This document shows positions 42,510 through 51,727 of a stretch of 64,000 nucleotides of DNA, one piece after another. Each line of letters opens with the position of its first letter. The stretch's first letter is position 1. The stretch covers positions 124,001 through 188,000 of the forward strand of contig JAIBBG010000003.1 of NCBI GenBank assembly GCA_019694805.1, given 5' to 3'. Made by a program: the position numbers and the translations under genes. The notes below the pieces were generated by a model. It made no database searches. It had not been told where the DNA came from and saw nothing but the letters and a program-made list of their open reading frames with translations. This DNA is from Flavobacteriales bacterium (GTDB lineage: Bacteria > Bacteroidota > Bacteroidia > Flavobacteriales_D > Sanyastnellaceae).

Positions 42510-45500
42510 ATGAGATTAATCCGACTATTCTCTCTATTGGTTTTACTGCTTGGGTTCAACGCCCTGCGCGCCAACCACGTTCTTGGCGGAAACATTACCT
42601 GGGAATGTCTAGGGGCAGGTCAGTACGAGGTTACTTTTACTTTGTACAAAGACTGTTATGGAACGCCATCGGATCCAGCCACTGAGAGTATGTATTTTTA
42701 TCCCAGTGGTTGCGCCTCAGTACCTTTCTCTTTTGATCTCAGCTTTGTAAGTTCCACTGAAATTTCGGATTTGTGTGCGACGGAATTGGTCAATAGCTCG
42801 TGTAATAGTGGGGGCTTTCAGCCGGGAACTTCTCAAGTAGTTTATACTGGAGTAGTCACATTGGACCCCGGTTGCGTTTGGCAAGCCATATGGAACAATG
42901 GTGACTGGAATTATTTCGGCAATATGAATGCATTGCCTCAAAATGCATATTTTAGTTCTTTTATCGATACAAGTCAGCCATGTCAGGATTCTCCGGATAT
43001 CATTTCTACCGCTGCAGATCCTCAGATTCCTTATTTGTGTTTGAACACTCCGTTTACAATGACATTGCCGATGTCGAATCCGAACGGATATACGCTGAAC
43101 TATACCCTTGGAACCTGTCAAACAACTGGTGCTTCGACGAATACCTCTATTACAGCCAGTGGATATACCTTGCCTGCGGGGTTTACCTTAACAGGAAATC
43201 AAATCAACTGGACGCCTACACAGCTCGGTAATTATGCTGTATGCATAGAAATTGAGATCTATGATGGTCCGACCTATATTGGAACCATGACGGAGAATAT
43301 GGCCTTCGTTGTTCGGAACTGCTCACCATCCAACACCACATTCGACATTCCGCAAGTCACTTCGGTATCTGGCGGCACCGTGCAAAGCGGAAATAACAAC
43401 GTGTCGGTTTGTGTAGGTGATTCCTTGATATTTACTGTAGAAGCGAATAATCCTGTTCTAACCCGAGGAATTACCTTGAGTTACACTCCGATTCCAGGCT
43501 TGCCGTTATCCTTCACCCAAACCGGATTGAATCCAGCCGTTGGTACTTTTAGCTTATTGGCTACACCAGCTATGATAGGCGGATCCCCATACGTGTTGAA
43601 CATTCATGCCGTGGATGATGCTTGTCCTAATCCGGATACCGATGATATTACAGTGAACATTACGATCATTCCGAATATTGAGCTTGTCACTCAGGATACC
43701 ACCATTTGTTTTGGGCAAAACATTGCACTTCAAGCAACAGGGCTTAGCAACAACAACTACACATGGAACGTGCTTACCGGCGGCGATAATAGCCCAGCGC
43801 CAGCTAATAATGTGGCCACACAAAACATGACACCTGATTTTTCAACTTGTTATCGTGTGAGTGCTACTGGAATTCCTGCTCAATGTGCAAGTTCTGATAC
43901 TGTTTGTGTAGACGTAGCTATGACAGATTTGGATCTTAACTCTATGTCTGAAACGTGTGGCAACAACAATGGTGCGATTGACCTTACGGTTGAGGGCGAT
44001 GGTTCGGGTGATTATGATTATCAGTGGACGGGTATCAACACCATTGATGGTCAAGAGGATCAGTTTGGACTGAGCGGAGGCGTAGGTCAGAATTATTCGG
44101 TTGCAGTAACAGACAACATTTATGGTTGCACCCTGGTTGAATCTACCAACGTAGCTGATGTTGCCCAGCCCGCTTTGACATTCACGAGTGATACTACAAT
44201 ATGTAATGGAGGTACAGCGACATTAACGCTTGATTTCACAGCCGGAATAGCCCCATTCGATATTGATTTCTTGAATTCACCTCCTGCCGACGTCAACAAC
44301 GTACCTGATGGGTACACAGTGAACGTTTCGCCAACTACGACAACCACTTATACCATCTCTGATGTCACAGACAACTCAGGTTGCAATGCCGTGGTTAATC
44401 AATCGGTAACAGTTACTGTAAGGCCTTTGATCACCTCAGTGTTCAATCCTGAACCAGATATTTGCGTTGGTTCTAATCTGGTACTGGATATGGACCACAG
44501 CGCAGCCGGGAATTATAGTGTGGAATATTCCATCAATGGAGTATTGCAAGCGCCGGCTGTGGTTGTTGCGGACGGCGGAACACTAAACGTTCCAGATCCT
44601 GCAACGAGCGGAACATTTACATACGATATAGAATCTGTTTCTTATACCACCTTACCATTTTGTCCTAGTGGTGATGCCGCCAATCCTTCAATTACCGTTG
44701 TGGTTGATCCATTACCGACGGCTGTCCTTAGCGGAGACGCAACGGTTTGTGCAGGAGATTGTCACAATTTCACGTTGACACTCACTGGCACAGGACCTTG
44801 GGTAGTCAATTATACGATAGGAGGTGTTGCTCAGCCCGCTCTCAACGTACCTGCAGCAGCTTCCCCTTACAACTATACATGGCAAGTTTGTCCGGCAGCC
44901 AACTCGACTTATTGTATCACCGGTGTGCAGGATTCTAATTGTAGCAATACTGTTGCGGGGGAATGCGCGGTGCTCACTATTGCGCCATATCCAGTTGTAA
45001 ACTACTCAGTATTTGATGTGACCATTTGCGAAGGCACTTGCACCACTGCGAGTATTTCGGTGAACCCGGCGGGAACATATCATGTTGCCTGGGATGAATC
45101 TCCTGATGACACTGGTCTTGCAGCAACCGCAAACAACCTTAATGGCATTTACAGCCCACAACTTTGTCCAACTGTGGATACTGATTATTGTGTGGATTCT
45201 GTTTATTATAGTTCTACACCGCAATGTGCAACACAGGTGGATCAATGTATTACTGTTGAAGTAAATGGTGAAATAGCAGTGCAGGTTGTTGATACCATTT
45301 GCAACAATACATCAACACAATATCAGGTTGTATTTGAAGTGTCTGGCGGTACCATGCCTTACTACGAAGATCCTACTGGTGATAACACTACTGTGGATGG
45401 CACCGGAACAATATTCACCACAGCTTGGATTACAAGCGGATTAGGGGATGGGCCATGGATTTTTGGTGATGTGTATGACTGTAACAATATATCACTCTCC

Positions 45501-48500
45501 ATGTCGCCATACATATGTCCGGTGTTGACAGATGCCGGAACGATGGTGATCAATCCACAAACAGTATGCGGCAATACTGCTCTTACTGGAGTATGGAACA
45601 ATGACGGATATCTGGATGGAAATGACCAGCAAATGTTCATCCTGCATACCACTTCGAATGGTACATTGGGAACCGTCATCGCCACAGATTGTAATGATGC
45701 ATCATTCGGTGATGCTGATAGTCCGCTCTCATTTGGATTGGTTTCTGGAAATAATACCATTGTCAGTGGAACAACATATTATATCTCTTCAGTTGTAGGA
45801 GATGACAGTGGTGCAGGAGTAGGTGGTTGTGTTGCTACTGCTGCTCCAAACGTACAGATATCGCCCGGCACGCCAGTCACTTGGTATGCAGAACCCCAGG
45901 TAAATTATTCTATTGCTGATACAGAGCTTTGTTCAGGTGAATGTGCAACATTACATGCGACGGTTACTCCGGCATATCAATTTACCATTCAATTTTCAGA
46001 AACGCCGGCCGATCCAATATTAGGTCAGGCGACGGGGCAAAACAGTCCTTTTGACTATGTGGTTTGTCCGAATGAGACCACAGAATATTGTCTTGATTCG
46101 GTTTATTTCACAGGAGCGCCGCAATGTGCAACTGTGTTGAATCAGTGTATTACGGTGAACTTAAACGAAGATATTTCTGTTGTGGCCTCAGATACAATTT
46201 GCAACAACATTTCAACGCAGTATCAGGTGCAGTTTACAGTAAGTGGCGGTGAAACCCCTTATGATGAAGATCCTGCGGGGGTTAATGCAACACCAGATGT
46301 GAGCGGCACAGTATTTACAACTGGCTGGGTGAATAGCGGAAGCGGTTCTGGTCCTTATGTTTTCAGCGATGTCAACAATTGCAATAGTGTTTCAATGACC
46401 ATCAATCCTTATTCATGTCCGATCATTACGGAATCTGGGACAATGGATAATACATTGATCACTGTCTGTGGCGGTCAGGTCAATGCCAATAGCGGAAGTG
46501 GCGTATTCAATAACGATGCAGTTTTAGATGGCAATGACCAACAAATGTTTGTGTTGCACACAGGATCGGGAAGTACCCTGGGAACTATCATCGCAACCGA
46601 TTGTGATGATGCTGTTTTTGGTGACGCTGATTCTCCGCTCTCATTTGGCGCGGCTTCAGCAGCCGGTGTTATTGTTAGTGGCACTACCTATTATATTTCA
46701 TCTGTTGCTGGAGATGACAGCGGTGCTGGTGTCGGTGGATGTGTGAATCTGGCTGCGGCTAACGTTCAAATTTCAACGGGAGAACCAATCATTTGGTACC
46801 AGTCGTCCACCGCTACCGTTTCTTCACCAAATGGGTTGACAGCATGCGAGGGAGAAAACGTTGATTTGTTGATCACATTTACTGGTCAAGGACCTTGGAC
46901 AGTAGTTCCGCTCTTGGACAATGCTGTTCAGCCATCCATTACTGTGCCTGTTGGTGGAAACCCTTATACATGGTCAGTGAATGCTACAGGTAATTACTGT
47001 CTGCAAAGTGTTATCAATAGTCCTGAAGATTGTCCGGGTACAGTGAATGGGTGCGCCAACGTGCTCATTCATCCTTTACCAACCGCCACTTTCAGCGCAA
47101 GTGCTTCCACGTGTAGCGGAACAGATCACTGTTTTGACATTGATCTTACAGGAACCGCACCTTGGACTATTGAGATTAATGATCCGGATAATGTGAATGA
47201 GTTGATAAGCCAAACTTCTGATAACCCATACCAATATTGTGTTGGCGTTGCAGGGCCGTATTTGGTTGCCAATGTTACCGACGCGAATGGCTGCACCAAT
47301 CCAACAGACGGCCCGCAAGTGACACTTACAGTCAATGCGCTACCTACGATTCAATGGACATTTGGTGACAGTTCGTTTTGCGAAGGGTCGTGTATCGACC
47401 TTACGATGGCGATGTCAGGTCAATCAACATTCGACGTGAATATTATCAGCGCAGATCCCGCTGTAACTTCATCAGACCTTCAAAATATTGGTGCAGTATA
47501 CACAATCACCGTATGCGAGCCAGGAGATTATGAGTTGGTTGATGTCACTGATAGCAATGGTTGTGTGAGTACCGGTGGAGATATTATTCATCTGGATGAA
47601 ATACCCACACCTATCGCCGATGCTGGACCAGATGGGGGTATTTGTGCAGAAACAGGAACAACAATTGGAACTGCAGCCATAGCAGGACAAACATATTCTT
47701 GGTCACCGACCATCGGTATGGCTGCAGGTCAGTCCATTCTTGCGCAACCGACTGTCAACTTGAATGTGCCAAGCACTTACATCTACACTGTAACAGCCAC
47801 GGTTGAGCAGTGCAGTGCGACGGACGCAGTTCAGATCATCGTATATCCGCACCCAACAGTAAACATTTTGGCGGATGATGAAACACTATGTTTCGATTCC
47901 TGTGCAACACTTACAGCATCTGGAGCTGATACCTATGTTTGGGATGCTTCAGCGTCCATCAGTGGATCGGTCAATTCAAATGTCATTGATGTTTGCCCAT
48001 CTGCGGATGAAACATTCACGGTAACCGGATATGAAGACAACAATGGCGTTCAATGTTCTTCTACGGAGACCATTGATATCGTCATAGCCCCCGAATTAAC
48101 GGTAGCAGTGGATTACAGCACACAAGTCTGCTTCGGAACATGCGACGGTTTTGCTGACTTTACGATTGGAGGAGGTTATCCGTCGTATCAGGTCAATGGT
48201 GATCCATCCACTCAATGGACAGACCTTTGTCCTGGTACTTACGATTATGATGTCACTGATGTAGAAGGTTGTATCGTGTCGGGTCAGTTTATTGTTCAGG
48301 AAAGACCTGAAGAAATCATTGATTATGTAGTTTGGAATAATCCGATATGTTTCGGAGATGAAACAGGTCAAATCGTTATTGATGATGCTGACGGGACTAA
48401 TTTTACCCTTCAACCACCAACGGGGCCTGATATCATTGATGACATTCCGCCATATCAATATGATAATCTAGGTGCAGGCGATTACATTCTGAGCATGGAA

Positions 48501-49877
48501 GTGGAAGTTGAGCCAGGTATTATCTGCTATGCAGATACACCTGTGACACTTTTGAGTTTGTCTTCCGAGGTATTGGTGTCTGTTTTGAATGCTGGTGGAG
48601 TTTATTGTGGCAATGATGAAGTTTGTTTCAATACTGATGCATCTGGCGGCACAGGCAATTTGGCACTTCACTGGAGTGATTGTGCTCAAATCTCGGGCTG
48701 TGAAATTTCCATGGCCAATCCATTCTGTTTCGATATCATTCAGGACACCACACTTTATGTGTTTGCTGTAGATGAAAACAACTGCTCTTCTGATACGATT
48801 TCAGCATCCGCTTCTTTGTTCCCTGAAATTTCCTTTGATTTTGATGCAGCGATTGATACGGTGATTTGCCAGAACGATTGTACTGAACTTATAGCTCAGA
48901 CAAGTGGTGGTAATGGAAATATTCTTGTGAGTTGGTACCAAATACCAGTCGACAATGTCCCATTTTTTGTTGGTGATACAGCTACAGTTTGTCCGTTATT
49001 CGATACTGATTATTGGATAGAAGCGAGCGATGGTTGTTCGGTTCCTGTTTATGACACCATACATGTTACAGTTCATGAAACTCCTGTTGTCCTGTTTGAA
49101 ACTGACACCATGGAAGGCTGTTATCCTGCGCTGATTACTTTCTATGATCTCTCCTTACCACTCGTGGACGATCATACATGTCAATGGGGATTTGGAAATG
49201 ATGAAGTGATCGATTATTGTGGAGACACGACTTATACCTATCCAGACTATGGCAATTTCTATCCATCCTTGACCATAACGACAGAATATGGTTGTGTTGG
49301 TACGGATACACTGGACGACCCATTGATCATACATGGTTATCCTGAAATTGATTTTACATGGGAACCACAACCAGTAACGGTTTTGGAGCATGAAGTACAA
49401 TTCATCAACCACACTACCGGTGCTATTGGTTACGATTGGAATTTCTATTTCACCGGTACAAGTGAATTGGCCAATCCGAGTTGGAATTTCCCTGACATAG
49501 ATCAGGCCGATTTCGATGTGTGTTTAAGTGCTGTGAACCAGTTTGGTTGTGCTGATACTCTTTGTCAAATTATTGTCATTGAAAGTATTTTGGAGGTCTT
49601 TGTTCCCAATACATTCACTCCTGATGGCGATGGCATCAATGATGTCTTTTTGCCTTACGTCAGTGGTATTAAAAAGGAGACTTATAAATTCTGGATATTC
49701 AATCGTTGGGGCGACGTAGTATTTTATACGGAAGACTATGATAAGGCTTGGACTGGCGGATTTCAGACTGGAGAGTATTATGTTCAGGACGGCACTTATG
49801 GTTGGAGAATGGAAGTTGAGCCTATGACATCCAATGAAATAGAGGTATTTGAGGGGCATGTTAACATCCTCAGGTAG
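42510..49877 (+). CDS. Giant adhesin-like surface protein with T9SS type B sorting domain
   Basis: A 2455-residue exported protein. The signal peptide is RLIRLFSLLVLLLGFNALRA; an in-frame start 18 codons earlier (42456) is less likely. The N-terminal part (LGGNITWECLGAGQYEVTFT, LYKDCYGTPSDPA) is typical of large Bacteroidetes gliding-type proteins. The body is a chain of Ig-like and SprB-like repeats, for example CGNNNGAIDLTVEGDGSGDY near residue 480 and VCFGTCDGFADFTIGGGYPS near 1870, plus PKD-like units near the end. Two ~300-residue blocks are tandem duplicates (44995-46800). The last ~90 residues are a type B sorting domain: FVPNTFTPDGDGINDVFLPY, IFNRWGDVVFYTEDYDKAW, ending HVNILR. By analogy with SprB it is probably a filamentous adhesin. 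No enzymatic domain was seen. Confidence 0.85.
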   Translation: MRLIRLFSLLVLLLGFNALRANHVLGGNITWECLGAGQYEVTFTLYKDCYGTPSDPATESMYFYPSGCASVPFSFDLSFVSSTEISDLCATELVNSSCNSGGFQPGTSQVVYTGVVTLDPGCVWQAIWNNGDWNYFGNMNALPQNAYFSSFIDTSQPCQDSPDIISTAADPQIPYLCLNTPFTMTLPMSNPNGYTLNYTLGTCQTTGASTNTSITASGYTLPAGFTLTGNQINWTPTQLGNYAVCIEIEIYDGPTYIGTMTENMAFVVRNCSPSNTTFDIPQVTSVSGGTVQSGNNNVSVCVGDSLIFTVEANNPVLTRGITLSYTPIPGLPLSFTQTGLNPAVGTFSLLATPAMIGGSPYVLNIHAVDDACPNPDTDDITVNITIIPNIELVTQDTTICFGQNIALQATGLSNNNYTWNVLTGGDNSPAPANNVATQNMTPDFSTCYRVSATGIPAQCASSDTVCVDVAMTDLDLNSMSETCGNNNGAIDLTVEGDGSGDYDYQWTGINTIDGQEDQFGLSGGVGQNYSVAVTDNIYGCTLVESTNVADVAQPALTFTSDTTICNGGTATLTLDFTAGIAPFDIDFLNSPPADVNNVPDGYTVNVSPTTTTTYTISDVTDNSGCNAVVNQSVTVTVRPLITSVFNPEPDICVGSNLVLDMDHSAAGNYSVEYSINGVLQAPAVVVADGGTLNVPDPATSGTFTYDIESVSYTTLPFCPSGDAANPSITVVVDPLPTAVLSGDATVCAGDCHNFTLTLTGTGPWVVNYTIGGVAQPALNVPAAASPYNYTWQVCPAANSTYCITGVQDSNCSNTVAGECAVLTIAPYPVVNYSVFDVTICEGTCTTASISVNPAGTYHVAWDESPDDTGLAATANNLNGIYSPQLCPTVDTDYCVDSVYYSSTPQCATQVDQCITVEVNGEIAVQVVDTICNNTSTQYQVVFEVSGGTMPYYEDPTGDNTTVDGTGTIFTTAWITSGLGDGPWIFGDVYDCNNISLSMSPYICPVLTDAGTMVINPQTVCGNTALTGVWNNDGYLDGNDQQMFILHTTSNGTLGTVIATDCNDASFGDADSPLSFGLVSGNNTIVSGTTYYISSVVGDDSGAGVGGCVATAAPNVQISPGTPVTWYAEPQVNYSIADTELCSGECATLHATVTPAYQFTIQFSETPADPILGQATGQNSPFDYVVCPNETTEYCLDSVYFTGAPQCATVLNQCITVNLNEDISVVASDTICNNISTQYQVQFTVSGGETPYDEDPAGVNATPDVSGTVFTTGWVNSGSGSGPYVFSDVNNCNSVSMTINPYSCPIITESGTMDNTLITVCGGQVNANSGSGVFNNDAVLDGNDQQMFVLHTGSGSTLGTIIATDCDDAVFGDADSPLSFGAASAAGVIVSGTTYYISSVAGDDSGAGVGGCVNLAAANVQISTGEPIIWYQSSTATVSSPNGLTACEGENVDLLITFTGQGPWTVVPLLDNAVQPSITVPVGGNPYTWSVNATGNYCLQSVINSPEDCPGTVNGCANVLIHPLPTATFSASASTCSGTDHCFDIDLTGTAPWTIEINDPDNVNELISQTSDNPYQYCVGVAGPYLVANVTDANGCTNPTDGPQVTLTVNALPTIQWTFGDSSFCEGSCIDLTMAMSGQSTFDVNIISADPAVTSSDLQNIGAVYTITVCEPGDYELVDVTDSNGCVSTGGDIIHLDEIPTPIADAGPDGGICAETGTTIGTAAIAGQTYSWSPTIGMAAGQSILAQPTVNLNVPSTYIYTVTATVEQCSATDAVQIIVYPHPTVNILADDETLCFDSCATLTASGADTYVWDASASISGSVNSNVIDVCPSADETFTVTGYEDNNGVQCSSTETIDIVIAPELTVAVDYSTQVCFGTCDGFADFTIGGGYPSYQVNGDPSTQWTDLCPGTYDYDVTDVEGCIVSGQFIVQERPEEIIDYVVWNNPICFGDETGQIVIDDADGTNFTLQPPTGPDIIDDIPPYQYDNLGAGDYILSMEVEVEPGIICYADTPVTLLSLSSEVLVSVLNAGGVYCGNDEVCFNTDASGGTGNLALHWSDCAQISGCEISMANPFCFDIIQDTTLYVFAVDENNCSSDTISASASLFPEISFDFDAAIDTVICQNDCTELIAQTSGGNGNILVSWYQIPVDNVPFFVGDTATVCPLFDTDYWIEASDGCSVPVYDTIHVTVHETPVVLFETDTMEGCYPALITFYDLSLPLVDDHTCQWGFGNDEVIDYCGDTTYTYPDYGNFYPSLTITTEYGCVGTDTLDDPLIIHGYPEIDFTWEPQPVTVLEHEVQFINHTTGAIGYDWNFYFTGTSELANPSWNFPDIDQADFDVCLSAVNQFGCADTLCQIIVIESILEVFVPNTFTPDGDGINDVFLPYVSGIKKETYKFWIFNRWGDVVFYTEDYDKAWTGGFQTGEYYVQDGTYGWRMEVEPMTSNEIEVFEGHVNILR
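44995..46800 (+). repeat. Two tandem ~900-base coding repeats in the giant adhesin gene
   Basis: Unit 1 (about 44995-45893) and unit 2 (about 45894-46800) encode the same ~300-residue module. Both start with VNYS, contain TxYCxDSVYxxxxPQCAT, DTICNNxSTQYQV, DGNDQQMF[IV]LHT, FGDADSPLSFG and SGTTYYISSV, and end before a WY motif. The protein copies are clearly similar; DNA copies have diverged moderately. Boundaries are approximate. Confidence 0.8.
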
Positions 49878-49907
49878 TATTTAAGCAGATTAAAATCAAG
49901 CTATATT

Positions 49908-49949
49908 TTGCCCGATGCAACTTTTTCAAGGCATCGGGCAACTTTTTTA
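49908..49949 (+). terminator. Rho-independent terminator after the giant adhesin gene
   Basis: Perfect stem TTGCCCGATGC (49908-49918)/GCATCGGGCAA (49931-49941) with a 12-base loop, then CTTTTTTAT. It separates the adhesin transcript from the sigma gene starting 34 nt later. Confidence 0.9.
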
Positions 49950-49982
49950 TAGGACAATCCATCAACCTAAGTGCATTGCAGC

Positions 49983-50528
49983 ATGACCGACCATGAATTA
50001 GCGAAGGGATGCCTGGAGGGAAACAGGGAGATGCAATATGCTCTTTGGAAAAAATACGCCGGGAAGATGATGAGCGTTTGTATGCGTTATTGCAATAGTC
50101 GGGAAGAAGCTCAAGATGTGTTGCAGGATGGATTTATCAAGGTTTTCGAAAAAATGTCCCAGTGGCAAGGAAGTGGCCCTTTAGGGGGTTGGATTCGGAC
50201 AATCATGGTAAATACCGCCTTGACGCATTTGCGCAATGCACACAAGTGGAGGAACAGCATTGATCTGGAGCATGCGGAAGAATTAGATGCCGAAGAAGTT
50301 GATGCGGTGAGTAAAATGAATGAAGAAACCTTATTAAAGCTGATAGAAAGGATGCCGGTAGGATACCGGACAGTCTTCAATCTGTTTGCCGTAGAAGGTT
50401 ATGGACATAAAGAAATTGCCGAAGCGTTGAACATTACAGAAAGCACTTCGAAGACACAATTTCTGAAAGCAAAGAATTGGTTAAAGAAAAATTTGGTAAC
50501 ACCAGGTGAAGCCATTGAAACAAATTGA
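49983..50528 (+). CDS. ECF-type sigma factor
   Basis: A 181-residue sigma-70 family factor. Region 2 covers residues 10-80 (AKGCLEGNREMQYALWKKYA, MMSVCMRYCNSREEAQDVLQ, DGFIKVFEKMSQWQGSGPLG, GWIRTIMVNTALTHLRN). Region 4 covers 115-170 (LIERMPVGYRTVFNLFAVEG, YGHKEIAEALNITESTSKTQ, FLKAKNWLKKNL). ATG 49983 is preferred over a GTG four codons upstream (49971). It overlaps the next gene by 23 nt if that starts at GTG 50506. No exact -7 box precedes it: TATATTTTG at about 49903 has one extra base. It closely resembles the partial sigma factor at 1-132. Confidence 0.93.
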   Translation: MTDHELAKGCLEGNREMQYALWKKYAGKMMSVCMRYCNSREEAQDVLQDGFIKVFEKMSQWQGSGPLGGWIRTIMVNTALTHLRNAHKWRNSIDLEHAEELDAEEVDAVSKMNEETLLKLIERMPVGYRTVFNLFAVEGYGHKEIAEALNITESTSKTQFLKAKNWLKKNLVTPGEAIETN

Positions 50529-51630
50529 CGAACATATCAGGCAGGTCTTTTCAGAGAAACTGGGGGAGTTGGAATCTCCAGTGCCTAATGAATTATGGAA
50601 TGCCGTTCAAGCCAAGATAAGTGTTGGCACTGCTGCAAATACAGCAGTAGTCGCGGGCTCAAAAGGCATTGCTGCGGTGATAAAAATTGTTGCTGCTGCC
50701 GTAGTTGTTGCGGGTGTCGCAGTGGCTGTTATCATGAACCAAAGCAGTGATGAAACTGGTGTGGTAGCACAAAAGGAAATTACCCAGCCTATCAAGGACC
50801 AGCAGAAGCCGGTAGAAAACCTGTCGACGATTCAAGAAAACGTTGTTACTCCTTCGATAGAGGAATCAGAAAACGTTAAATCTTTGATTCAGGAACCGCA
50901 AGTAGGTGAATTTAAATCTTCTGAAGAAATTCAAGATTCGCAAGAAAATTCCAAAAATGTTTATGAAAGAGATGGAGGCGAAGTGATGCCAATGGAGCAA
51001 CCCGGTTCCGTTCAGCCTCAAGGTTTAACAAACAAACGCGAAGATCAATCGCCGGGTCTGGAAAAGGCTGAGCATGCCGATGCAGAATCAGCGCGTGAGC
51101 AATCCATTCTTCATATCAGCTCAGCATTCGAAGTCAAGAAAGAAAATAACCACCAATTGACGGTTTCTTTCCACCCTGAATCGCACGGGGAATTCTCATA
51201 CGAATGGAGTTTTGGTGATGGAAATCAATCAGAAGCCATTAGTCCCTCTCATACTTATGATGCAGAAGGCGAATATTTGATCGTTCTACGAATCACGGAT
51301 AAGAATCAAAGAGTGATCACTTCAGAGCAGACCATTCAAGTATACAAGCCGGGTGCGGTAGTAATTCCCAATGTATTCACGCCGAATGGCGATGGCTCTA
51401 ATGACATTTTTGACCCATCGGTATTATCGCAGGCGGTTGATTTTGATAAAGTTGTTGTGTTCAATATGGCAGGTGTGAAGGTATTTGAAAGTCATGGAGA
51501 CAGCTTTTGGGATGGAAAAGATCCATCAGGCACTCCGTGTGAACCTGGACAATATCAATACATCATTTCTGCTCACGACAGGAATCATGAAATCCTCGAA
51601 AAGAAGGGCTACGTTACCCTTATTCGATAG
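50506..51630 (+). CDS. Membrane anti-sigma-like protein carrying a PKD domain and a T9SS type B sorting domain
   Basis: A 374-residue protein with an unusual layout. Residues 1-50 (IDEHIRQVFSEKLGELESPV, PNELWNAVQAKI) look like the cytoplasmic N-terminus of Bacteroidetes anti-sigma factors. A single membrane helix spans about 55-77 (AAVIKIVAAAVVVAGVAVAV). A Gln/Glu-rich linker (80-205) leads to a PKD domain (about 212-283, FSYEWSFGDGNQSEAISPSH) and a gliding-associated type B sorting domain (284-374: VVIPNVFTPNGDGSNDIFDP, WDGKDPSGTPCEPGQYQYII, ending TLIR). There is no cleavable signal peptide, so the N-terminus should stay inside the cell. It overlaps the sigma gene by 23 nt from GTG 50506 (TTG 50515 is an alternative). 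The role as anti-sigma is inferred from coupling and topology. Confidence 0.75.
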   Translation: MKPLKQIDEHIRQVFSEKLGELESPVPNELWNAVQAKISVGTAANTAVVAGSKGIAAVIKIVAAAVVVAGVAVAVIMNQSSDETGVVAQKEITQPIKDQQKPVENLSTIQENVVTPSIEESENVKSLIQEPQVGEFKSSEEIQDSQENSKNVYERDGGEVMPMEQPGSVQPQGLTNKREDQSPGLEKAEHADAESAREQSILHISSAFEVKKENNHQLTVSFHPESHGEFSYEWSFGDGNQSEAISPSHTYDAEGEYLIVLRITDKNQRVITSEQTIQVYKPGAVVIPNVFTPNGDGSNDIFDPSVLSQAVDFDKVVVFNMAGVKVFESHGDSFWDGKDPSGTPCEPGQYQYIISAHDRNHEILEKKGYVTLIR

Positions 51631-51640
51631 AGTAAGCGAT

Positions 51641-51648
51641 TATATTTG
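51641..51648 (+). promoter_or_regulatory. -7 promoter box upstream of the nidogen-like T9SS protein gene
   Basis: TATATTTG then CATCCC, an exact TAnnTTTG, lies 11 nt after the stop at 51630 and 80 nt before ATG 51728. It indicates separate transcription of the downstream gene and excludes starts upstream of about 51655. No TTTG at -33 is visible. Confidence 0.5.
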
Positions 51649-51727
51649 CATCCCTTCGAAAATTCGACCGAAGTCAAAGATGATGAAGCTTAACGATTAT
51701 CACCCGAAAGAATTTACAATCACTTCC

